DNA of 64,000 nt from Neofusicoccum parvum (lineage: Eukaryota > Ascomycota > Dothideomycetes > Botryosphaeriales > Botryosphaeriaceae). The stretch is from positions 620,001 to 684,000 of the forward strand of contig CP087206.1 of assembly GCA_020912385.1 (NCBI GenBank). Reading direction: 5' to 3'. Positions 45,584 to 57,469 of the stretch are shown piece by piece. The translations under genes were made by a program, and so were the position numbers. Each line of letters opens with the position of its first letter. Position 1 is the first letter of the stretch. The notes beneath the pieces were generated by a model that saw only the letters and a program-made list of their open reading frames with translations, had not been told where the DNA came from and ran no database searches.

Positions 45584-45880
45584 ATGAAGCTAGTCACCTT
45601 CCTCTCCGTTCTCTTACTTCAACCCCTCACCGCCCTGGCCTGCGCCCACTACAACCGCTGTCACTGCTACGACTCCGATGGCAAGCCCAACGATGAGGTC
45701 ACCGCCGGCGTCTGCGACGCCAATGACGGTTACCTGGCCGACGCCAGCGCTGCTTCCGATGGTGCCAAGGAGTGCGTGATTTCCGGGAACAACTCGGGCT
45801 GGGACAACTGCGCTTTCAGGGTGGCCTGTCAGAAATCTGGGGCTACGGGAAGTGACTCGAGCTGTCGGGAGAAGATTTGA
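45584..45880 (+). CDS. small secreted cysteine-rich protein B, 98 aa
   Basis: The ATG at 45584 gives MKLVTFLSVLLLQPLTALA, a signal peptide cleaved just before Cys20; the frame is open upstream but only this start gives a signal sequence. The mature protein is 79 residues with eight cysteines in the same CX5CXC register as its divergent neighbour at 44090..44407: CAHYNRCHCYDSDGKPNDEVT, DASAASDGAKECVISG, WDNCAFRVACQ, GATGSDSSCREKI. It lacks the acidic insertion of the neighbour. The conserved cysteine spacing and shared blocks show duplication followed by inversion, or inverted duplication. Function unknown; extracellular and probably disulphide-stabilised. Confidence 0.88.
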   Translation: MKLVTFLSVLLLQPLTALACAHYNRCHCYDSDGKPNDEVTAGVCDANDGYLADASAASDGAKECVISGNNSGWDNCAFRVACQKSGATGSDSSCREKI

Positions 45881-47601
45881 GGATCTAAGGGAGGAAGTGG
45901 AAGAATATGTATGAGATAGGGAATAGTTGGATGGTGAGGGGGATTACCGCTTCGGCGTGGTGAAATGGCGTGGAGCGCAGATAATCAGAGGACATGATTT
46001 TGCAGTGCTTTGCAAAGGCCTTTTAGAATCCACGCGCCCGTGGGCGACTATTCAAGCGCCAGTAATCATAGGAGTTGTGATTGTTTCAATGTTGCTACCT
46101 ACTCCATTTCAATAGTGAACTCGTCCGAGTCCTCCGTCAGCGTCTTTCCCACAGTAAGGTTGCTCAGTGCACCCACAACTTCGCCATCTTGCTCTCATGG
46201 CTACGGGTTTCGTCCTGATACTATTCAACTTCAGCGAATGACGGTGTTGGTGACTGTCTGGCTGTGGCACTGTCTTGGTACATTGTCCGGCTACTTCCAG
46301 TAGACTCCAGAGGCGGATGCATTCAGGACAAACCAGTTGTTAGAGTTCAGCACCAGAAAACGCGGACTATTGATTCGAGTGCTTTGAGTCATCGATATTG
46401 GACTGAGAGATGAGAATGAGTCCAGCGCAAGCTTATAATCAGGTGCGGTCTCATAAAGAGCAATCTGCTTGTTCGTGCCTGTGTCCACATTCAGGCCTCG
46501 CAAAGCACATCTTTAGGAATAATGCATACTTCTCATTGAAATCATGTATCTAGGTGAGCACTTCAACACACCAAACTTTTCAGGTCTGAAACAGTTGTCA
46601 TCTATCTACAGACTTTTGCTTCCGAGGGAAGTGCATCTGCTCACAAGGCGAGGCTTTGAATGGCCACTAGAGGGTAGCTAGAGATGTATGAAACACTGTT
46701 CTTTGCCAAGCAGTCAATACAGCAAACTGGAACTTACTGGAGTGATCCACCCAGCCGTGATACAGCATGTACCGGTACTTCGGCGACAGCCAAGCTCTTT
46801 CCAAAAGTGTATGCACCGCCACAGAACCGGGTCTGCCTTCGACAACTCAACCGTACCCTGCAAGGCGCCGCCTTCCACATCACCAGAATCCCGTCACCCA
46901 CACACCCTCATACTCGCATTTTTCAGCTCTAAGCGCCGACGTTCACACCCACAACCTCATAGCCCGGATGCAGCCCCCACGTCACCAACATGAAGTCCCT
47001 CGCCGGTAACACCTTTGTATAAAAAAAAGAAACCGCCAAACTCAAAAGTCCCCCACCGCCGACAGGCTCAGCCCCAACCTCAACCCCTCCCACCATCCCT
47101 GCAGCTCACGTGCGGCCCGCAGCGGCACAGCAGCCAAGCAGGTCGCTTGCTCACGCCTGCATCTGCATCTCACCACCCCCACCTTGCAAATCAGGCGCGG
47201 GGTTCTTCCCTCCACCAGCCCTATTCATAGGAGCCCCGCCGCCTACCCCTCCAACGTTCTGGCCCCCAACCGCCCCAGCGCTTCCAGGCCGCACTGCTGT
47301 GTATAGAACACACCGCTGTAGCCCGAGCGAATATAGCCATGCAGGTGCGCGGCCGGCTAGCTGATAGCGACAAGCGCCCGCCGACGCCGCCCTATTCTGC
47401 GTGCCTCCGGCCCAGCTTCTACACTTGCATGCGCACCGCGCGCGCGCGCATGCGCAGCTGCATGGCGCTAGCCCGCAGCAGCAGCAGGACCCCGTCGTCC
47501 CAGCAATAATTAGCAGCACCCGGCGGTCCCAGCAGCAGCGGCAGCAAGAGCGCACAGCCTGTCCCGGCAAGTTTCAGAGCTTTTGCTCGTGGCCCTCAGC
47601 A

Positions 47602-47628
47602 AGCAGCAGCAGCAGCAGCAGCAGCAGC
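47602..47628. repeat. AGC trinucleotide microsatellite, 9 units
   Basis: Nine consecutive AGC units with no supported coding frame around them. Confidence 0.9.
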
Positions 47629-47844
47629 TGACCGCATCTGCGACCGCATCTGCGACCGCCAGACGCAGTCGGAAAACCCTTGACCCTTGGCCCGCGGGCG
47701 AATCACGCACCCGCAGCGAGTGGGACGATGCCCCCATCCGACCGTTTCTGCGGCCTCTCCAGCACCGGCCGGCCGGCCAGCCAGCCAGCCCAGCTTCGGC
47801 AACGGGAAGGCCGATCGGCGCGCCTGCCTGCATACACGTACACG

Positions 47845-47995
47845 TACTTGCCTGGTTGAAGAGCTGTGGTGTCTGACCACTTTTGCTGCCTGGATACTTG
47901 CCTGATGGAAGACTTGTGGTGTCTGACCACTTTGCTGCCTGAATAGTTGCCTGATTGACAGCTTGCCTGTCTTTCTGACCACTTTCCTGCCCTGA
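47845..47995. repeat. three tandem ~50-bp units with a small inverted repeat
   Basis: Units start at 47845, 47895 and 47944 with TA[CG]TTGCCTG. The first two contain GTGGT-GTCTG-ACCAC (47866..47880 and 47916..47930), a 5-bp inverted repeat around a 5-nt loop; the third keeps only the ACCAC half (47978..47982). A partial fourth unit follows. Spacing is 49-52 bp. Confidence 0.9.
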
Positions 47996-48450
47996 TCATT
48001 CGCCTGCCTGCTACCTAGCTTCGCACCTCCGCTGCCAAAAAAAGAAGAAAAAAAAAAAGGACACGCTGACCGCACCTCTCTCTCCCCACACCCGCCCACA
48101 GCACGTCATCCACCTCAGTCGCGGTACGCGTAGGAAACAGCCGTCCCGCAGCCGTCAGTCCAGGCACGCCGCACCCACCAAAAGCCCACACGTACATACG
48201 CGCCTAACCTCCGCGCCGCCCATTGGCGCTAGCCGAGCCCCCCATCAAACGAAACGAAGCGAAACCCAGCACCGCGGACGCGATGGAGGGAACACGCATT
48301 CTCCTTCCTCTCTCCTTCTCTCGCGGGCGCTGGCCCGTGCCAGCTCGCATCCCTTCGTTGTCATTGGAAGGGCTGCGGCGCGAGGTGTTGTGACATGTGC
48401 CGGAGGGGGCCGCTGATGCGGTCGCTTCTGGGCTGGGCTGGGCGGTTAGG

Positions 48451-48451
<1 letters not shown>

Positions 48452-48488
<37 letters not shown>
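48452..48488. repeat. poly-G run, 37 nt
   Basis: There is an unbroken run of 37 G. On the opposite strand it reads as poly-proline inside a chance frame. Such a run can form a G-quadruplex and its true length is easily mis-sequenced. Confidence 0.9.
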
Positions 48489-48489
<1 letters not shown>

Positions 48490-51400
48490 AACGTGATGGT
48501 GGAGGTGATGGTGGTGTGCGGGTTTGCTGGGCGTTTGGGATGGAGCCGAGGATAACAAGGCAGGCAGGGCTCGAGGGAACGTGTGACGGCGGGCGGGCGC
48601 GTATAGCTCTGAGCGTCGCGCGATGTAGACGGAGGAGGGAGGGAGGGAGGGAGGGAGGTCACATGGGGCGTGTGGCCGTCCATCTCGATCCCGCGATTAT
48701 CGAATTGACGAAAAAGAAAAGAAAAAAAAACGCAAAAGGCAGTGTCCGCCGCATGGGAAAGAACAGGGGCGCGAGGCGAGCGAATGGCAGCCAGGGCGCG
48801 CTCCGATCCGCCTATCTCGCGGTTCTGCTGCGAGTGCTCTGCTCTTGCGGCGCCTGTCACCATTCCGCCGGTGCGCTGCACGAGCATGAGCGGAGATCGA
48901 CGACGACGACCGACATTCTTCACGCCTCTTCAAGTCGTCGTCGTCGCCTCCATTCCTCAGCCGCGCGTGCGCGCTCGCGCTTCCTGCATTCCTGAGCACG
49001 AGCTCGAGCTCGAGCTGCAAGACCCTCGTACATGCCAGCCTAGCAGTACGTACCCACCGTCTGCGGCGCAGCATCACCACCGCCGTAGCTCAAGAATGCT
49101 GCGGCGCAGCGCAGCGCAGCGCCGCGCCGCGCCGTACGCGTGCGCTGATGCGGCGCCGTTGCGCGAAAAAAAAAAAAAGAAGGCCCCTCGTGCCGCCCTC
49201 CCTCGTTACATGTTGCGCCATTAATTGGAACCTTCTCTCCCGAATGGGAGAAGAGGCCAGGGCGGTCCTCGCCGCAAAACAGCTGATGTGCTGTCCTGGC
49301 GGTTGGGGGCAGGCAGGAAAGAGAAAAACGTCACTCGTGCACCACCACCCCCTCTTTCTCACGTTTCCGGCGTCGTCTGCCAACGCCGCTCCGCGCCGCC
49401 TCGCCTCTGCGTGCCGGGGAGATAAAGAGAGAGGAGGGGAGGGCGGCGTTGGGCGAGAGAAAGGATAAACGCCAGCCCCGGAGCAGCTGACCTTCCATGC
49501 AGCGTTCCACGCCAACGCCGCCGCCGCAAACGGGAGCGGCGGCCGCGGCAAGAGGAGAAAGACAGCGGAGGGGGCCCGGCAAATGGCAGGCACATGGCAG
49601 AATCAGAATTGAGTGACGAACGAGAGCGCGAGAGGCCGTCATCCGGGCGCCTGCGAGGGGGCGGTTTCGAAAGGGACGGGCAGGCTAAACTCCGCGAAGC
49701 CTAGGCCGTGCGTTCGTCCAGGCAGGAAGGCGGAAGCGCGGCCTGGGGGGTGGGAATTTTAGGTTCGCTGCAGGACGCAGGGTGAAGAGATGGAAAGGGT
49801 GCTCGGAGCGGGTACCTCAAGCAGGTGGAGGCGAGCGGCGCGGCGGCTGCACCGCGATCTTTCTCCCCTTGCGCGACCTTGGGCCCGCTCTCTTGGACTT
49901 CCCTCCGGCGGCGCGGCCGAAGCACGGTAGCGTTAGGTACAAGGGCTGCAAGCGAGCGGAGCGTACCTGTCCGGGCGTAACCCAGCGCCGGCAGGGGCAT
50001 CCGTCCCGTGGATTTGCGGCCAAGAACCCCACGATCGTCGTCCGACGCTGCCGCGTTCGTGCGATGGCGGCGGGCGTTTGGCGGCCTTTTTTCGTCGTTC
50101 TCTGCGCGCGCCCTGATGGCGATGCCAATCCCCATCCCCGCATCGATCGTCGCGGACGCAGAGAGGCGATGAACGCCGATGGACCGCGGCGGCAGGGATG
50201 ACGGCGTGGCCTCCGCGAGCCGATTCGCGAGAGTTCAACAGCAGGCGGACGGCCGTCAAATCGGGCGCGGGCGGTACAGTTATCTGCAGCCGCCGCGCCG
50301 GGTGCCACCGCGACACCAGCTGACTGTTCACGGGTCGGCGGCGAGAGAAAGGTGACGAGGGGCGCCCCGCCGCAGCGACAGCAGCAGCAAGCGGGTCGTC
50401 CCCGTTGGCCGGCGGGTGCCTCAACAGCATGCACAGCGCAGCGGCACGGGATCTGCGAACCGCGTGGTGGATCGGCCGTCGATGCGCGCGCGCCGGCGTT
50501 TAGCGAGAAAAGCGGATGATGTAGGCGTGCATGGGTAGGAAGAGGCGGCGGCGCCGCCGGCGGGCGACCGGCGCGGACAGGGAGAACGGCCGTCGGGTCG
50601 GTAAGGCTGATGGGGGGGACGGCGGCTGCGTGCGTAACGGACAGCAGCGCTGGCCTCCCCCGGCCCTATCACCGCCGGCTGATGGGTCGAAGCCGGAGAA
50701 ATGCGTGGAAGCGTGACTGCGCTACGACGTACCGACCGTGTGCCTTCGCCGCCACTGAGACACGGGCCGCCAATCGCTGCGGCGAATGGCCCCCGGTGGC
50801 GCGGACCGCTGGGATGTGCCGTCTTGCCTCCTGCGAGGGGCTGGCCTGCGGCTGCGCTCTTGTGCGAGGTTGCCTGTCGAGCATTGCTTCTTTTGGCCCG
50901 TGGAGAGGTTGGGGCAGCATCGGGAGCTGAAAGCGTGGTGCGCCGCGGGCTCCGTGTGCGTGTGTGTGGCTGGGGCCGCCTCTGGTTCGGCAGGTTTCGT
51001 GTGCTTTGACGTGGTCCGCGACAACCAGGCTGTTCAGACGTCAAGCAAAACACCGTCGACAATATCAGCGATTAGCATGAGGCAGGGCGGCGGCATCTGG
51101 GACAGGAGGTCATCACGAGGTGCATGAGTGGATCGAGGAGGTAGTAAGACCACGCGTGTGGCTGCTTGCGCGATTATGAATCTGCCAATCTAAAGTCCAG
51201 AGCGAGAATAAGAGTGAGAAACGGGTGCCTAAAAGGAAAACGCAGAGCAACGAATGAGGTATATCCAACTTTTGTAACCGCCAGAGAAAGCCTTGCAGCA
51301 GAAGGGAAGGTCGCTTGAACGAGATGACTCGAAAGACGCGCCAAATGGTAATCGAGAAGCGCCTCCGTGGATGCGTGACTGAAGCCCGCCACCCAAATGC

Positions 51401-51621
51401 ACATGCTCCCCGGTAGTTCTCATAGTGTACAGCCCCTGACAAAACCTCGAAAGAAAGAAAGGAAACCCTGACTGTGATATTACATTAAACTTGAAAATCG
51501 ATAGGATCGCAAAGTGGTATCTCAGCAGAAGCCAATGAGGAAAGAGAAACCTGGAGGCAAGGAACCCATATGAAAGTAGTGAACCGTGTGAGTCATAAGA
51601 CCCCTGCTCAGACGGTGGCGT

Positions 51622-52827
51622 CTAGGCAGAAGGATATCGCAGGATATCCTCGCAATTGGCGTCGAAGCGCATGCTCCAGAGGCGCACCGATGTCATGAAC
51701 TTCTCCGTCTTCTCCAGCTCCCTGTCCCGCCCGAAGATGGTGTCGACGAATTCGCAGCCGCTGTTCTTGCCCATGGAGACGGGCTTCTTGTCGCCCGCCT
51801 CACGCTTGGCCGCCTTCCACATGTAATCCTCGCACACCTTGAGCAGCTTGCTGAACCGGACCCAGAGCCGTTCGCCACTTTCCAGGAAGTCTTCCATCAG
51901 GTCCCTGTTCTCTTGCTTACGGATCTTCTGCATGGCCTCCTCAGCCCGCTTGACCTTGCCCGCCAACTGGATGAGCAAGAGCCACAGCTCGCCTGCAATC
52001 TCTGACATCGGCGTCGCCGGCCCGTGGTGGAAGACGGTCCAGTCATAGATCCATTTGCCGAGGGAGTTGGCGTCAAAGACGCTTCCGAGGAGCAGGATTG
52101 GCTCTTCCGTCGGGTCCCAGTTCTTGAATGAGTAACCAGCCGGAATGCCCGCACGGCGCGCGTCTTCATCGGTTGCCTTGGGAGCCGCCTTTGCCGGGGA
52201 GGGCCGCTTGGGTGTTGAGGTGGCGGTGGGGCGAGCGGAGTGAGATGCTCGGCGGGCACGCGGACGAGTGGCCTCGGTCTCTGTGTAGTCTGGGACCTGG
52301 TTGTAGACCTTCTCGTAAGTGTCTTTGTACGAATAGCTGTGATACGGTTCGTATGGCGGCGGCGGACTGCCGCGGTAGGCGTATTCGTCGTCATAGTCGT
52401 CGTCCACCTTGCGGTAGGATTGCGAACGAGCCGAGCGATTCTTTTCGCCGCAGCGGCAGTACTTGCAGGTGCAAGACTTGCCGCAGGACGTGCCCTCCGG
52501 TGCGTAGTGACTGCGACTCCGCTGTCGTGAACGAGAGCCACTTACATATTCGTAGGCGCGTTGCGGCGTCGACTCGCGCGACGCATACCGCGGCGTGTAG
52601 TACTGCGGCGGCACGCGCGAGTAGGTGTAGGTCGGCGGGTCGTACTGGCTGGCGCGACGGGCGTGGTGCTTGGGCGAGCCCCGCGGCGACGGAGTCGCAG
52701 TGTGGACCGAGTAGCGGGGAGAGTAGTAGCCGTGCGTGTTGGGCGAAGGCGACACGGGCGGCGTTCGCATGTAGTCGTAGGACATGTAGCCCGGCGGAGG
52801 TGCCGGATACTGCTGCGAGGAGTACAT
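51622..52827 (-). CDS. conserved fungal protein, Tyr/Pro-rich N-half and conserved C-domain, 401 aa
   Basis: A single exon starts at the ATG at 52827 (MYSSQQYPAPPPGYMSYDYM). The first 115 residues are Tyr/Ser/Pro-rich and low-complexity. A compact cysteine motif CGKSCTCKYCRCG, near residue 120, could bind metal. A Tyr-rich linker and a basic Ser/Thr/Pro stretch follow, then a C-terminal domain from about residue 227: GIPAGYSFKNWDPTEEPILL, SVFDANSLGKWIYDWTVFHH, ELWLLLIQLAGKVKRAEE, ending in a helical segment with SGERLWVRFSKLLKVCEDYM. I recognise this as a widespread ascomycete protein often mislabelled as a vegetative cell-wall gp1-like protein because of its N-terminus; there is no signal peptide, so a wall location is unsupported. 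Function unknown. Confidence 0.85.
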   Translation of the reverse strand: MYSSQQYPAPPPGYMSYDYMRTPPVSPSPNTHGYYSPRYSVHTATPSPRGSPKHHARRASQYDPPTYTYSRVPPQYYTPRYASRESTPQRAYEYVSGSRSRQRSRSHYAPEGTSCGKSCTCKYCRCGEKNRSARSQSYRKVDDDYDDEYAYRGSPPPPYEPYHSYSYKDTYEKVYNQVPDYTETEATRPRARRASHSARPTATSTPKRPSPAKAAPKATDEDARRAGIPAGYSFKNWDPTEEPILLLGSVFDANSLGKWIYDWTVFHHGPATPMSEIAGELWLLLIQLAGKVKRAEEAMQKIRKQENRDLMEDFLESGERLWVRFSKLLKVCEDYMWKAAKREAGDKKPVSMGKNSGCEFVDTIFGRDRELEKTEKFMTSVRLWSMRFDANCEDILRYPSA

Positions 52828-55800
52828 TGGAGGTGAGGGCGCCGGTCGGCACCGGAGAGGGTGTTATGAGGAAATGGTGAGGAGGTTGAGGTGGTGACGT
52901 GAGGAGGGTCGGGGTGCTAAATAGACCCGTCACCGTGGTGGATGCGGCGTGAGCGGCGCGGTCGTGAGCAGCGCGGCGCAGAGAGGAGAGGGAGGTTCGG
53001 TCGCGGAGGGATAAGGAAAAACCGAGTCTCTGTCTCTTAACATTGGAAGCGTGGCTGTGTGCTGCTCAGGTGGCGTCGGGACCGGTGGCGATCCTCAGAG
53101 GACGTTTGTTGCCGTGTGGGTTGTGGTGTTGGTTTGGCAGATGCCAAAGGGTTCAGAAGGCTGATTGCCGGGTGGGCGGCGACGGATTTTATTGTGTGGA
53201 CGCGACGGGCCAGATCCTTGCGCGCTCAGCGTTCGACCAGGGTGCCCGGCGGGCCTGGGAGAGTTAAAAGAGTCAGTGCGCGTGTGGCTGGAGCGGCCAG
53301 CGGGCGCCCAAGCGTGTCCTCGTCAATCTTGGGCTCTCGTGCCTTGGAACAGGGGCGGCCAGCAGTCACACCGCCGGGCGCGGGTCCATTAATGATCGGT
53401 GACTGTGCAAGATGCGCAGCAGATGCGCAGCAGATCCGTCGCCCTGCGAAAACAAGCGCTGGCGGTCAGTGGGCTGGTGGGGCGCTGCGTCGCGAGAGAG
53501 ACGTCAGACTGCCCGCCGACTTTTAACGCGGACGCGCGAATGCTGACGGTCACCTGCGCCGCTGCGGCATGAACAGCATTACGGATGTATTTAGCAGGCA
53601 ATACATGCAGCCTCCTAATAATACTCCAGAAGGACCCAGGGCCTTCCAGCTGCGCGGCGCAGCTTGGGTAAGCACTTGCGCTCGCCCATCGCCCACGGCT
53701 GTCGGGCTGCCGCCGTGCCGCGTGCCCTGCGGCCGCAACTCCAGGGCGCTGCCGGTCCTGCGGTCGTGTTCTTTCGCCCGGTCCGGCCGCCAGCAGCGCG
53801 ATTCAGCGCAGGAGAGCGGTGCAGCGATCAGAGGCAGGCTGCATATCATGATCGCATGGTTCATGCGTCAGGGAGAAACGCAGCCGTCGCACCAACGCTT
53901 GTGCGACCAGCAGTGCCGCACTCGCGGCCTTCACCACGGGCTGCTGCTTTCGCTTCCCCTTTGCGAGCCGTTTGCCTTCCACCGTCCCCCGCTACGCCCT
54001 TCCCGTTCGCATCCCGCGCCGCGCGCTGGCCCTGGCGCGCGACGCCCGCCCGGGTTGCCCTGGGTGTTTCGAGGTGAGCCGCACCCAATTCCTCCCCAGC
54101 ACGCTCGTTTCCAGGCAAGCAATTTCCACCGCCTGTGAATCGTGATTTTGATGAGGTGAAAATTTTTTCTCGCTGTCTCACGTCTGGATTGGGTCCCGTT
54201 CCCACCGCCAGTCCGCCCTGCCAGACGCATCCCAGCCCGTCGTCGACGCTGCGCCGGCCCTCAGCGGCGCGGCGGGAGCCATCGCATGCAGGTCGGCCGC
54301 GCTTGATTGGGGGCGGCCGCTTGAACAGCGCAGCGAGGCATCCAGATCCTCCCGGCCCGCGCCTGATTGGCTGCTGCCCACGCTGCCCAGCTCCGGCCCG
54401 CGTCGTGCATTCAGCCTAACTGCCTTCGCGCCGCCGCCCGCGCGCAGTCGTCTCTCGTTGCGCGCCGCCCTCGTGCGCGACGAAGTGCGATATCTCGACC
54501 CTGCCCCCCGCCCATTGGCCCGCGCGGCCCACGACGCGATGGCGCAGGCGCGGAAGCCGTGTCATGCTTCCGCCGCCCGTCTCTCCCAACAGCATGGCGG
54601 CTGGGATTGGCCTTGTGGGCTGAGAGGGAGGATCCGCTAGTCGCATGTACATGTACAACACATTCCTGCACAATTTTTTCTCGTCCTTTGACTCCTCTGC
54701 TGCTCTGCTTTGTTGTCATCCATCATGCCTTGCTCAGCCTTGATTGCGAGCGTGGAATCCAAAAGAACCGGAAGAGCCTGGGCCATTGGTGCGCACGCTC
54801 GACCACGCGCGCGTGGCTGGCCCGGCGACGCCAACGCCCTGCTGCTGGCAGACTGCGGCCACTCAACACGTCGACCGGGCTGGAGGTTCGCTTCCTTCTG
54901 CATCATGCACGCAGACCCAAGCCCAACCCACGGCCCGAGGAGTCATAGATGCAGCCGGTCAAGCGCCTTATTGACCGGTTGCCGTTGAGATTTTGCGCGA
55001 TGGCGATGGCGATGACGTTGCGTGTGGCGGTGCAGTCCGTGTTGTTTTCTCTTCCCACCGCTTCCGCAAATAGACGCGGATCACGTGTGGATACGTTGCA
55101 CACATTGGTCAGAAGAGTCGCTTTCGCAATGCTGTGTACGTGCAGCTGGCTCGGCTGCTGGCCATTGTCAGACCCGCGTGCTGGTGCGACGGTAAGTCCA
55201 GACATCCGAATGGCCCAGACTGTCCAATGCCGCACAGGGCTTGCTATCAATAGCCGCCTCTTACTTGGTCTGCTGATTGGCGCGTTGCGCTCTGCGCTCA
55301 AGTGAGAATTGTCTTGGGCGCGGACGAGCACCGGACTGTGGTATCCTCCCATTGGGTGTTGAGCTTTTCCGCACCCGAAGTCAGCCACTGGTACGATCTC
55401 ATCTACACTCTCGCGTCTCAACGCGAATATTATCTTCTGATGGCAAGGCGAGACGCATCGATTGGCTAGTAGCACAGCACCGTGCGCATAAGCATGCAAG
55501 AGCCGCCTAGGCCTCACAGCGGAGATCCTCAGCCAGGGGCACCACTGGCGTCGCAAATCCACACACCAGGAAGATGCCGACCGACCAGCCAAACATTCTT
55601 TGGCAAGCGTGTTGTGGCACGCAGAGAGCCTGCTTGCAGAAAAGCCCTCGCACATGTTCAGGGATGGAATTGGCGGAGCTGAATGCAGACCTGAGCCCTG
55701 AGCCCGCAACCCCGGGATCTGGGGAAACATCGAGGTTCGTGTTACACGCGTCGGCGCACAATGACATATCACAAGCTGCGCGCTACCATCTACGGAGACA

Positions 55801-57469
55801 AGGCATCTGTCACAGAATATGTGTAAGTTGTCAGAAGTAGACAAAAAGGAAAGAATGCCTGTTAATCACATGCGACCGGCCTCGCGAGAGACGTCACTTG
55901 TCGTCGTCGATAATTGCAGGGAACGGGAAACCTACAGGTTAATATGTGTTCCCCGATGCGGTATGTGCTTATTCCTTTCTCTTTTGCCGTATGCTGTATG
56001 TAATACGCGGTCTGATCTTGGCAGAGAAAAAGAAAGGGGGCGAGTTTGGTCGTAACGCAACCTGGGACTCTGCGAAAAGACGGCCAGCATGAGCTCATTG
56101 CAGCGGCCGTTCCCTATTCCAAAGCCGTGCGCATCGAAAGGCGTAGAACTGAGTGGTCATTCGTCCCCGTGCATGCATGAATCGAGGTTATTGCTTCGTG
56201 GTACTCCTCGCAACAGCCAGCCTCTTCAATTGTCGACCAATTGCTACAGGAAACCCCGCCCGCTGAAATCCCACCCAAACATCGACGCAACTGGTCATGG
56301 GCACAATGAGGGATTTCGGTTCGATTCGACGTGGTAGGCTTCGCGGTAAACTCTCCCCACCTGCGCATGGACGCCTGAGAGTGTTTGCAAACAGACCACA
56401 TGGCGCGGCTGGCTGAGCGACGCATCGGCTAGAACTTGCGGACGCAGGAACCAGCGCGGGGAAATTGACTACCGATCCTGGAGCAGGTCGTCAATGCAAT
56501 GGCGGCGGAGTGTTCGACGTTGAAACGCAGCAGCATGAACATGGACGTCAGCCATCGTTTCTGTTGTGGTGGGGCAGGCCCGGCTTGGCATCACACGACG
56601 TCCTCCGGTGGACGCGGCGGCAGCAGTGTTTCACCCATCGCGGAGCTTGATCATGGGGGCTTACTGCGGCTGCTTAAGTAGGGACGAGTCTGCTTGATCG
56701 GCGGACACCACATCCGGCTCGAGCCGCAACGGCGCAGGGGTCGCGAGTCAAATCCGGACGCCCTGACGCTGATCGGTCATGTGGATGGCCTGACCCGGAG
56801 CCTCACAGCGCGAGGCACGGCGCAAGGCCAGCAGCCGGATCGCCTCCCTTCATCCAGTGCTGCTGTCGCGGCGCTGCGAAGCCGCGTGCCTTCCCAGGCA
56901 GGCAGGTGGTGATGGATTACGTCAACGGCGCGCGCGGTGCCTGGCTGATGCTACCCCGCGAATCCCGAAACGGCATCGGCAGCGGCGGAGCCCCAGCTTT
57001 GCCCCTCACCTCAGCGAAATAACACGAGCCACTGCAACTGTCGCCGGCTCTATAGCCCACTCCCGCCGTCCGTCTCCACGTCCCGGCTATATTCCGCCAA
57101 TGGCCACCGTCTGTCCTCGCTACAGCAGCTCCGGTCCCCGCTAGACAAGCGCGAGTACAAACAGGTGTCGTTCCTCGGTCCCCACGCCCACCGGAGCAAT
57201 CCGAAAAAACGAAGAGCTCGCTCCATCCCTCGTAACCTTAACCATCCGGCCATGAATAGTATACCAAGCCGCCGCTCTCCATTTCCGCCTAAACCACTGC
57301 CCGCAGGCCCACCGGCCCGAACAAAAGCACGTCACCAGCATGGCCACCGCCGGGACAAGACGAGCGCCGCGTTTAAATAGACGTTGCAGACCGCACGTGT
57401 GCTGAGCGCCCCTGAACCTTCTCCCTACTCCGTCCAAACAGCTCGCAAGAGACCAAAAGCCAAGAAAAC
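52828..57469. other. 4.6-kb divergent gene-free stretch, CCAAT-rich
   Basis: No supported gene. The 5' flank of the 401-aa gene takes the first kilobase. From 54.1 to 55.7 kb the + strand repeatedly shows ATTGG (reverse CCAAT), for example at 54188, 54306, 54366, 54514, 54606 and 54785. A 313-codon reverse frame at 54903..55844 looks random. The right end holds the GH43 promoter, with a TTTAAATA element at 57372..57379, about 90 bp before its ATG. Confidence 0.5.

Larger units (their letters stand above)
45881..51621. other. 5.7-kb gene-free, low-complexity stretch
   Basis: I find no supported gene. 45.9-47 kb is mixed in composition; 47-51 kb is GC-rich with microsatellites, a tandem 50-bp repeat, a 37-G run, GGGA repeats near 48.63-48.66 kb, A-rich runs at 48.05 and 48.72 kb, and Arg/Ala/Pro-rich chance frames on both strands. 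It lies downstream of both flanking genes (the + gene ending at 45880 and the - gene ending at 51622), so it is a convergent spacer rather than a long promoter. Confidence 0.6.

Noticed and set aside
48204..48923. 239-codon reverse frame with poly-proline
   Set aside because: The poly-proline comes from the 37-G run and no part resembles a known protein.
54903..55844. 313-codon reverse-strand open frame
   Set aside because: The translation has no domain, an erratic composition and overlaps equally long forward frames; it looks like a chance frame in GC-rich DNA.
56735..56765. tRNA B-box-like GTCGCGAGTCAAATCC
   Set aside because: No matching A box, acceptor stem or anticodon arm could be folded around it.
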